Origin: Deltaproteobacteria bacterium
GTDB lineage: Bacteria; Desulfobacterota; G020345765
DNA: 10,236 nucleotides
Reading direction: 5' to 3'
Assembly (NCBI GenBank): GCA_030616835.1
Contig: JAUWWP010000060.1
Coordinates: 1-10,236 of the forward strand
The translations under genes and the position numbers were made by a program. Under the pieces are notes generated by a model. That model was not told the DNA's origin, searched no databases, and saw only the letters and a list, made by a program, of their open reading frames with translations. Shown in pieces: positions 1 through 4,778 of this stretch. The first letter of the stretch is position 1. Each line of letters starts with the position of its first letter.

Positions 1-203
1 AAATCCCCCCCGGCACCGCCATACTCTTCAGGAAACCCTAAGCCCATCCACCCAAGCTCGGCCATCTTTCGCCACTGCTCGGGAGAATATCCTACCTCAC
101 TTTCCTCAAGCTCCCTCACCAGAGTCTTAGGGCACTCCTTCGCCACAAAGTCATGAAACGTCTTTTTAAACAATTCCTGCTCTTCATTAAATTGAAAATC
201 CAT
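1..203 (-). CDS. Acyl-CoA dehydrogenase, N-terminal part (truncated by window edge)
   Basis: The reverse complement from the ATG at 203-201 stays open to the window edge, giving 67 residues that start MDFQFNEEQELFKKTFHDF. They contain WRKMAELGWMGLGFPEEYGG, the typical N-terminal helical start of acyl-CoA dehydrogenases, FAD enzymes that introduce an alpha-beta double bond into acyl-CoA and pass electrons to ETF. A good ribosome binding site (AAAGGAG) lies 8 bases before the ATG and fixes the start. The fragment is clearly paralogous to the complete dehydrogenase upstream at 579-1745 on the same strand (compare MEFRFTEAQKRLRKEVSEF and AKRGWLGMQWPKEYGGQG). The two probably form one transcription unit, now separated by 375 bases that hold a dispersed repeat. 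The catalytic part lies outside the window, so substrate class cannot be judged. Confidence 0.9.
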   Translation of the reverse strand, partial: MDFQFNEEQELFKKTFHDFVAKECPKTLVRELEESEVGYSPEQWRKMAELGWMGLGFPEEYGGAGGD

Positions 204-245
204 TCCGCTTACTCCTTTCCGGTAGCCTTAGAGAATCTTGCTCAA

Positions 246-546
246 TCACGAATTGTTGTGGGTAAACAATTAAATCCAAATATCAACTGAGAAATCCTAA
301 ATCCCAAATCCTAAACCCTAAACAAATTCTAAATTCAAATTAGGCAAATTCAAAACTATTTTGTCTTTTCAAGATCGTAATTCCTTCGACGAGCTCAGGA
401 GAGGGTTTTGTATTTTGAATTTTGGTCATTTAATATTATTTAGGATTTGGTGCTTAGGATTTATTTATGTATTTTGTCATTTGAACTTTGGATTTTATTT
501 GAACTTTGAGCTTTGTTATTTGACATTATATTCCTATATTCCGTGA
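246..546. repeat. Dispersed AT-rich hairpin repeat, family 1, copy 1 (MITE-like)
   Basis: This is the only content of the 375-base gap 204-578. It is non-coding and AT-rich, built from degenerate AAATCC/CAAAT words on the left and their complements (GGATTT/ATTTG) on the right, so the halves can fold into one long imperfect hairpin. The ends are TCACG (246-250) and CGTGA (542-546). A second copy at 9656-9831 shares the left end (TCACGAATTGT, 246-256), ATTAAATCCAAAT (269-281), TTTTGTCATTTGAACTTTGG (472-491), ATTTGACATTATA (518-530) and TCCTATATTCC (532-542). The centre holds TCCTTCGACGAGCTCAGGA (382-400), which resembles a short palindrome that I recall as scattered in many bacterial genomes. 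There is no transposase, and no clear target duplication. Short open frames inside are by-products. Exact borders are uncertain by several bases. Confidence 0.75.
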
Positions 547-578
547 AGAGTCGAAAACCTTGCCTTTCCGGTCATTAT

Positions 579-1745
579 CTACATCATGTAGGCGGGCATC
601 AGCCCTAATCCCCGGAAGGAAATAATTAGTCTCATGATCTCCGAAGTGCCGGCAGCAATGGTAACAAAACGTGATGATCTATATGCTGACTCCATCTTTC
701 CCTCCAGCGGTGCCCATTTGGAATTCCCCTTAAGAAGCCCGGAGAGACCCATGATCTCCATCCCGGTGTTGGCCACCCGTTGGATCAATTCCGTGCCATA
801 CAGCTTTGACATAGATGCCTCACTGTCAGGGACAAGTCCCTTAGACTGCAGAGAGACTACCCTCCAGGCAAGAAGATGGGCCACCTCGATCTCGGTTGCT
901 AATCGAGCCAGCTTCTGCCGGATGACTGGATCCTTACCCAGACCCTTTTCCCTGACATAATTAAGGATATCTTCAAAGCCCCGCTGAGCCCCGGCGACAA
1001 AGCCAAGGCCGGATCTCTCAACTGCCAGGGCCTTGTTCAGCAAGCGCCAGCCCTTATTTTTTTCACCCACCATATTCTTCTGAGGAACTCTCACATCCTC
1101 AAAGGCGATCTCATTAACCCTTCCCTCTCCCATAGTCAACATGGGATTAATACTGATACCCGGAGTGTCCATGGGCACAATAAACAGGGATATCCCCTTA
1201 TGCTTGGGAACATCGGGGTCCGTCCGGGCAGCCAGGAACCCATAATGGGATATATGCCCCAGGCTGGTGAAGATCTTAGTTCCGTTGATAACATAGTCCC
1301 CTTCATCCTCAACCGCTCGGGTCTGCATTGAGGCCAGGTCGGAGCCGGCATTTGCCTCACTGTAGAGCAGACAAAAAAGGATCTCCCCCGCGGCCATTCT
1401 GGACACATACTCCTTCTTATGCTCCTCGCTGCCAAAATGGATAAGAGCGTTCCCAATGATACTGGTAAGGGCATAGCCCATCATGGGAATTCGATAGTAG
1501 GCGGTTGTCTCATTGAAGATGGCTGTTTCTTCAAATGAAAGACCTTGACCGCCGTACTCCTTGGGCCATTGCATACCCAGCCAGCCCCTCTTTGCCATCT
1601 TTTTATACAGCTCCCAGGAATGGGCATTGTATAACTCCCCTTCGGCCTCAAGCTCTTTAAGGATCTCTTGAGTTCTCGGCTCCTCACAGAACTCACTTAC
1701 CTCTTTTCGGAGCCTTTTCTGTGCTTCGGTAAATCTGAACTCCAT
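579..1745 (-). CDS. Acyl-CoA dehydrogenase, complete
   Basis: A 388-residue flavoprotein of usual length for the family, which oxidises acyl-CoA to trans-2-enoyl-CoA and reduces ETF. Visible features are the N-terminal helical domain (about 5-120), the first family signature LLYSEANAGSDLAS (126-139), which contacts FAD and substrate, the middle beta domain (about 125-225) and the C-terminal helical domain with AGTSEIMRLIIS (365-376). The medium/short-chain catalytic glutamate (E in YEGT) is replaced by A365. E243 in ALAVERSGLG lies where isovaleryl- and long-chain dehydrogenases place their base, so it may serve instead. The start is supported by AAGGAGGGA just before the ATG. The partial paralogue at 1-203 follows on the same strand. 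Two-subunit dehydrogenases with one inactive chain are known, for example in actinobacterial steroid degradation, and are a possible analogy. Substrate is not predictable. I see no convincing promoter in 1746-1864. Confidence 0.95.
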   Translation of the reverse strand: MEFRFTEAQKRLRKEVSEFCEEPRTQEILKELEAEGELYNAHSWELYKKMAKRGWLGMQWPKEYGGQGLSFEETAIFNETTAYYRIPMMGYALTSIIGNALIHFGSEEHKKEYVSRMAAGEILFCLLYSEANAGSDLASMQTRAVEDEGDYVINGTKIFTSLGHISHYGFLAARTDPDVPKHKGISLFIVPMDTPGISINPMLTMGEGRVNEIAFEDVRVPQKNMVGEKNKGWRLLNKALAVERSGLGFVAGAQRGFEDILNYVREKGLGKDPVIRQKLARLATEIEVAHLLAWRVVSLQSKGLVPDSEASMSKLYGTELIQRVANTGMEIMGLSGLLKGNSKWAPLEGKMESAYRSSRFVTIAAGTSEIMRLIISFRGLGLMPAYMM

Positions 1746-1864
1746 ATCGAGTCCCTCCTTTTCAATAAAAATACTACTCTAATAGGAAATTGATTTTGGG
1801 TAAGTTATGGGGGGTAGTTTCCCACATAGTTTTTCTGAGGTCAACCAGGATGTTACCAGGCAAC

Positions 1865-2048
1865 CCCCGGTTCTTAGCTAAAAAGGGGATAGGCGGTCCG
1901 CCAGGGGCAGATTGCAAATTGCAAATTGCAAAAGCCTACTTCGCTATAGTGGCTGCGAAGGCTGAATGCAAATGATTGAATTGGGATTTGGTCATTCCAG
2001 TATAGTCCGCCGGTGGCGGTTTGAAGGGTTTTTAAGGAGTCCCCGGGG
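1865..2048. repeat. Dispersed palindromic repeat, family 2, copy A
   Basis: This fills most of the 306-base gap 1746-2051. The left end reads CCCCGGTTCTTAGCTAAAAA and continues into GGGGATAGGCGGTCCGCCAG, with the perfect short hairpin GGCGG-T-CCGCC (1892-1902). Inside are three tandem ATTGCAA units (1911-1931), a stem-loop AGCCTACTTCGC/GCGAAGGCT (1933-1963) and CCGCC-GGT-GGCGG (2007-2019). The right end is TTTTTAAGGAGTCCCCGGGG. The CCCCGG...TTCTTA left end is roughly inverted at the right end. Copy B at 2832-3003 shares both ends and the GGTCCGCCAG core in the same orientation. The element stops 3 bases before the stop codon of the V4R-like gene. It is non-coding, with a mosaic look suggesting nested insertions. 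Borders are approximate. The remaining part, 1746-1864, holds only the ribosome binding site of the dehydrogenase gene. Confidence 0.7.
1911..1931. repeat. Tandem 7-base repeat (ATTGCAA) x3 inside repeat copy A
   Basis: Three perfect ATTGCAA units stand head to tail. The corresponding place in copy B holds related but different units of the form AGATTGT/AGATTAT, so this internal part seems to vary in sequence and number between copies. Confidence 0.85.
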
Positions 2049-2051
2049 AAA

Positions 2052-2624
2052 TTATTTAAAAACAAATTCACAGTATTCATCGCCCCTGGTTATACATTTG
2101 GTTTGCCTAATCATAGTATCTTTACCTGTGATTATCGCATAGGCACCCTCTATCCAGCCCTCTAAAAGGATACAGTGCGCTCTTTTCATCTCGGGAAAAT
2201 CAATAACCCTGAGCACTAATGAATCTGGTTCCTCCATTGTTTCCGGGAGCACCGCAGTTTTCAGTTTTCCTTCATCATAATAGCCTTTCCACATAACATT
2301 AGGAGCGGTTTTAAGAACCATTGTGGTTTTAAAAGCATCTTCTGTATAAACTTTATACATTCCGGCTCTGCTAATATCTCGATTAGCTGCCCATTTACCC
2401 ATCTCTTTGCACAAACTCAGATCTCCGTTTCCAATCTCTCTGTCAATAGCCTCGATCAGCCTTATATATGCAGAATAAGAATACAAACCAGATGAAATAG
2501 ATTTAGAATAGATATCCCTGTCTCTGGATAAGCTGTCAATAATCTTTTTTCTGGCCTCTTCTCCAGCCTTTTCTTTTATGTACTTTAGCACGCCCCGGAA
2601 GGCATTAGCTTGAACCTGTGCCAT
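2052..2624 (-). CDS. V4R/DUF2378-like putative small-molecule-binding protein
   Basis: A 190-residue protein from the ATG at 2624, chosen over an in-frame ATG at 2672 because AAAGGAGAGATAAAG precedes it directly. It has no signal peptide or membrane segment, so it is probably cytosolic. The N-terminal half is helical (FRGVLKYIKEKAGEEARKK; SAYIRLIEAIDREIGNGD). The C-terminal half ends TKCITRGDEYCEFVFK, with C177, G181-D182 and C185. This C-x7-C end with GD-x-x-CEF is the hallmark of the V4R (4-vinyl reductase) fold and of the related DUF2378-type family that is frequent in myxobacteria and other Desulfobacterota-like groups. Those domains bind small hydrophobic ligands or metal; the role of this stand-alone form is unknown. 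The two cysteines are candidate metal or redox residues. The gene is AT-rich (17 of 60 bases GC in 2461-2520, against 36 of 60 in 1201-1260), and two copies of repeat family 2 flank it, which hints at transfer. The family call is from memory of motifs. Confidence 0.75.
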   Translation of the reverse strand: MAQVQANAFRGVLKYIKEKAGEEARKKIIDSLSRDRDIYSKSISSGLYSYSAYIRLIEAIDREIGNGDLSLCKEMGKWAANRDISRAGMYKVYTEDAFKTTMVLKTAPNVMWKGYYDEGKLKTAVLPETMEEPDSLVLRVIDFPEMKRAHCILLEGWIEGAYAIITGKDTMIRQTKCITRGDEYCEFVFK

Positions 2625-2781
2625 CTTTATCTCTCCTTTACTACAAGCTTTGCGGCCATAAACAGAACCCAAAGCTAAACTAAATGCTAATCCATAAACA
2701 GCTCTCTTTCCAGTAAGAGATTTTCTAAAGAAAAAAAGGTCTAATTTTATCTTCTATATTATCCCATTTAATGCGGCAATT

Positions 2782-2810
2782 AAACTATCATGGAAAAATA
2801 CTCCTGTCAA
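2782..2810 (-). promoter_or_regulatory. Predicted sigma70-type promoter for the V4R-like gene
   Basis: On the minus strand TTGACA (2810-2805) is followed after exactly 17 bases by TAGTTT (2787-2782), with an upstream TGA that makes an extended -10 (TGATAGTTT). This would give a leader of about 150 bases before the ATG at 2624. The -35 box is perfect and the -10 box is weak (3 of 6). Confidence 0.5.
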
Positions 2811-2831
2811 ATAAAAAATCGCCTGGAGTTT

Positions 2832-3003
2832 CCCCGTTTCTTAGGTAAAGAGGGGATAAGCGGTCCGCCAGAGGCGGATTGCAAAGGTAATAGATTGCAG
2901 ATTGTAGATTATAGATTGTAGATTCCAGATCTAAAATCTGCAATCTACAATATGAAATCTAATTTGGTAAGGGAACTTGAACGGTTTCTTAAGAAACCCC
3001 GGG
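2832..3003. repeat. Dispersed palindromic repeat, family 2, copy B
   Basis: This is the main content of the 430-base gap 2625-3054. Left end CCCCGTTTCTTAGGTAAAGA runs into GGGGATAAGCGGTCCGCCAG. TCCGCC-AGA-GGCGGA (2864-2878) is a perfect hairpin, of a type I recall as common in environmental bacterial genomes. The interior has AGATTGT-like tandem units and a perfect 13-base inverted repeat, TAGATTGCAGATT (2891-2903) with AATCTGCAATCTA (2935-2947). The right end holds the perfect 16-base palindrome GGTTTCTTAAGAAACC (2983-2998), then CCCGGG. It matches copy A in order and orientation. It lies between two divergent predicted promoters, about 20 bases outside one -35 box and 10 bases before the other. 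It is non-coding. Confidence 0.75.
2983..2998. repeat. Perfect 16-base palindrome at the right end of repeat copy B
   Basis: GGTTTCTTAAGAAACC is fully self-complementary. The matching region of copy A (GGGTTTTTAAGGAGTCCCC) is degenerate, which suggests copy B is younger or that A has decayed. Its left half reappears as GTTTCTTA at the left end of copy B (2836-2843), so the right-end palindrome also supplies the terminal inverted repeat. Confidence 0.85.
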
Positions 3004-3013
3004 TAAAATAATA

Positions 3014-3041
3014 TTGACAAATCCGGTCATTTTGTTAAAGT
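3014..3041 (+). promoter_or_regulatory. Predicted sigma70-type promoter for the tRNA-Met gene
   Basis: TTGACA (3014-3019) and TAAAGT (3036-3041, 4 of 6) are 16 bases apart, with TG two bases before the -10 (TGTTAAAGT, extended -10). Start of transcription would fall near 3048, a few bases before the mature tRNA 5' end at 3055, which is common for tRNA genes. Confidence 0.6.
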
Positions 3042-3054
3042 ATTAATAACAGGA

Positions 3055-3131
3055 GGCGGTGTAGCTCAGTTGGTTAGAGCATACGGCTCATATCCGTAGT
3101 GTCCGGGGTTCGAGTCCCCGCTCCGCCACCA
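3055..3131 (+). tRNA. tRNA-Met (anticodon CAT), elongator type, CCA encoded
   Basis: The 77 bases fold as a full cloverleaf: acceptor GGCGGTG with CTCCGCC, D arm GCTC...GAGC, anticodon stem TACGG/CCGTA with loop CTCATAT (anticodon CAT), five-base variable region GTGTC, T arm CGGGG-TTCGAGT-CCCCG, then ACCA. G1-C72 pairs, so this is not the bacterial initiator, which has an unpaired first position. CAT is also the gene-level anticodon of tRNA-Ile2, whose C34 is changed to lysidine by TilS, encoded just downstream. The GGCGGTG acceptor and TACGG anticodon stem look like elongator Met of Bacillus-type bacteria from memory, so Met is preferred. One oddity is a T6-T67 mismatch (3060 against 3122) in the acceptor stem. 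An intrinsic terminator follows at once, so the tRNA is probably transcribed alone. Confidence 0.93.
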
Positions 3132-3141
3132 ATGTTTATTA

Positions 3142-3174
3142 GAAAAACCCGGTATTTTAACCGGGTTTTTCTTT
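3142..3174 (+). terminator. Intrinsic terminator after the tRNA
   Basis: GAAAAACCCGGT (3142-3153) and ACCGGGTTTTTC (3160-3171) form a perfect 12-base-pair stem around a six-base loop, with a T-rich tail. The flanking A and T runs make it usable on both strands. It separates the tRNA from the tilS promoter. Confidence 0.9.
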
Positions 3175-3183
3175 AAATAGCAA

Positions 3184-3212
3184 TTGACAATTTTGCCTGA
3201 AGAGAGTATATT
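3184..3212 (+). promoter_or_regulatory. Predicted sigma70-type promoter for the tilS-ftsH-folP-cdaA-cdaR cluster
   Basis: TTGACA (3184-3189) is followed after 17 bases by TATATT (3207-3212), 6 of 6 and 5 of 6 matches with optimal spacing. It lies directly after the tRNA terminator and about 100 bases before tilS. No riboswitch or T-box pattern is evident in the leader 3219-3316. Confidence 0.7.
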
Positions 3213-3316
3213 TTAATTAAGCTCATTATCTAATTGCGGGATTTCTCCCCTTTTCAACTCTGACCAGCAGAATCTCCCAATCCTTACAAATTCCTGATCG
3301 CAAAGAGAAAAAGCCG

Positions 3317-4708
3317 GTGCTGATTAAAGAGGTCAAGAAAACCATTGAAAAGTATGGAATGCTTACCGAAGGCGATAAGGTTCTGGTTGCTGTCTCCGGA
3401 GGGCCAGATTCGGTCGCCTTACTCTACCTTCTAAATGATTTCCGCTCTGAGATTGCTCTCTCTCTGGTGATAGCACATCTAAACCACGGCCTGCGGGGAG
3501 AGGAATCCCTAAAAGAAGCAGATTTTGTCAAGGAGCTGGCCGATAAGCTTGATCTGCCGATTGAGCTTAGCTCAATTGATCTCCCTGCCCTGAAGAGAAG
3601 CTGGAGGCTCAATGTTCAGGAGGCAGCCAGAAGGGCTCGCTACCGGTTCTTTGAAGAAGCGGCCCGGAGCTGGGCTGCGCAGCGGATTGCCATCGGCCAC
3701 AATGCCGACGATCAGGCGGAAACAGTCCTGATGAGAGTGCTCCGGGGAGCAGGGACAAAAGGCCTGGGAGGTGTCCCTCCGGTTCGAGGAAAATATATCC
3801 GCCCTCTGATTGAAATCCCCCGGCACCGGATCTTAAGATTCCTTGAAAAAAACGGACTTCCCTTTGTTTCGGATAGCTCCAATCTAAAGACCAGCTATCT
3901 GCGCAATAAGATTCGTCTAAAGCTTCTGCCCGAGCTGGAGAGGGAATATAACCCGGGGGTCCAAAAGAATCTTCTGCGGATTGCCAGGATCCTCCGGGAA
4001 GAGGAGGGCATCCTGGAATCAGCCACTGATGAAGCCTGGAGGCTTACCTGCAGGTCCCAGTTAGGGGATCAGGTTACCTTTGATCTTTCCTCCTTTCTTA
4101 ATCAACCACTCTCCTTGCAATTTCGCCTGCTGAGAAGGGCTATTGAGGCTGTCTCCGGGACTCTGTGGGGGATTGACTTCGACCATATTGAGGCACTGAT
4201 TAAATTAACTGGGAGCAAATCTCCTAACAAGCTTATTCATCTGCCCCGGGGGGTCATGGCGGAGAGGAGCTATCGGGAACTCATTGTTAGAAAAGGCACC
4301 CTCCCGAAGAAGATGAGTTTTCAGTATGCTTTGAAGGTGCCAGGGATAACCAGGTTGAAAGAGACTAACCAGGAGCTTCGAACCCGGATCCTCATGGACC
4401 GCAAGCAGGTAAGTTTCGCTAAGGATGAAAACCGAGCTAATTTCGATTACCACCGATTGGAGCCACCTTTGCTGGTTAGAAATTTTAGAGCGGGAGACTG
4501 CTTTCAGCCCCTGGGTATGGAGGGGATGAAGAAGATCAAAGATTACTTTATTGATAAAAAGCTTCCCCGACGGATGCGAGATCGGATTCCTCTTCTGATA
4601 TCAAACAATAAAATTATCTGGGTTGTTGGTTTCCGGATAGATCACCGGGTTCGGATAGATGAGGGAACTGTGAAGGTGCTTGAGGTAGAGGTTTCTCCTA
4701 TCCAGTAA
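3317..4708 (+). CDS. tilS: tRNA(Ile)-lysidine synthase
   Basis: A 463-residue, full-length TilS of the long form. It adds lysine to C34 of the CAT-anticodon tRNA-Ile2 using ATP, so that the tRNA reads AUA and is charged with isoleucine; it is cytosolic. The PP-loop ATP site SGGPDS is at 27-32, HLNHGLRGEES at 54-64, GHNADDQAET at 127-136 and RNKIR at 196-200. The C-terminal substrate-recognition domain covers about 385-450 (VRNFRAGDCFQPLG; LPRRMRDRIPLLI; VVGFRIDHRV). The start is GTG, with only a purine-rich stretch (AAAGAGAAAAA) before it; no better in-frame start fits the family's N-terminus. It is the first gene of the cluster, with ftsH 70 bases downstream, an order I recall from many non-enteric bacteria, sometimes with hpt in between, which is absent here. 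Confidence 0.96.
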   Translation: MLIKEVKKTIEKYGMLTEGDKVLVAVSGGPDSVALLYLLNDFRSEIALSLVIAHLNHGLRGEESLKEADFVKELADKLDLPIELSSIDLPALKRSWRLNVQEAARRARYRFFEEAARSWAAQRIAIGHNADDQAETVLMRVLRGAGTKGLGGVPPVRGKYIRPLIEIPRHRILRFLEKNGLPFVSDSSNLKTSYLRNKIRLKLLPELEREYNPGVQKNLLRIARILREEEGILESATDEAWRLTCRSQLGDQVTFDLSSFLNQPLSLQFRLLRRAIEAVSGTLWGIDFDHIEALIKLTGSKSPNKLIHLPRGVMAERSYRELIVRKGTLPKKMSFQYALKVPGITRLKETNQELRTRILMDRKQVSFAKDENRANFDYHRLEPPLLVRNFRAGDCFQPLGMEGMKKIKDYFIDKKLPRRMRDRIPLLISNNKIIWVVGFRIDHRVRIDEGTVKVLEVEVSPIQ

Positions 4709-4715
4709 TTATTTA

Positions 4716-4763
4716 TTGCAAAATCTCCTAAGTCATGATAAGTTAAAAATAGAAGTTTATCAT
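4716..4763 (+). promoter_or_regulatory. Possible weak internal promoter and inverted repeat before ftsH
   Basis: In the 70-base tilS-ftsH gap, TTGCAA (4716-4721) and TAAGTT (4739-4744) are 17 bases apart with TG at the extended -10 position. An inverted repeat ATGATAA (4735-4741)/TTATCAT (4757-4763) overlaps this -10 and ends just before the ftsH ribosome binding site. It does not match the CIRCE heat-shock operator. It could be an operator or a leader hairpin, or chance in AT-rich DNA. Confidence 0.3.
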
Positions 4764-4778
4764 TAAAAGGGGAATACA

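Noticed and set aside
361..546. Plus-strand 61-codon open frame in the left intergenic gap
   Set aside because: It lies wholly inside the family 1 repeat, has a low-complexity F/L/Y-rich translation, and no ribosome binding site.
1746..1864. Promoter for the 579-1745 dehydrogenase (TTGACC on the minus strand upstream)
   Set aside because: No acceptable -10 box at 16-18 bases; support too weak to list.
1790..2080. Short open frames on both strands between the dehydrogenase and V4R-like genes
   Set aside because: They run through repeat copy A with its tandem ATTGCAA units and palindromes; no family resemblance or ribosome binding site.
2625..2672. Upstream in-frame ATG giving a 206-residue V4R-like protein
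   Set aside because: The ATG at 2624 has a strong ribosome binding site directly before it, and the extra 16 residues look like translated leader.
1911..2947. CRISPR-like array from the repeated GATTGCA/AGATTGT words
   Set aside because: Units are 7 bases, contiguous and without spacers; no cas genes nearby.
3055..3131. Initiator tRNA-fMet
   Set aside because: G1 pairs with C72 in the acceptor stem, whereas bacterial initiators have an unpaired first position.
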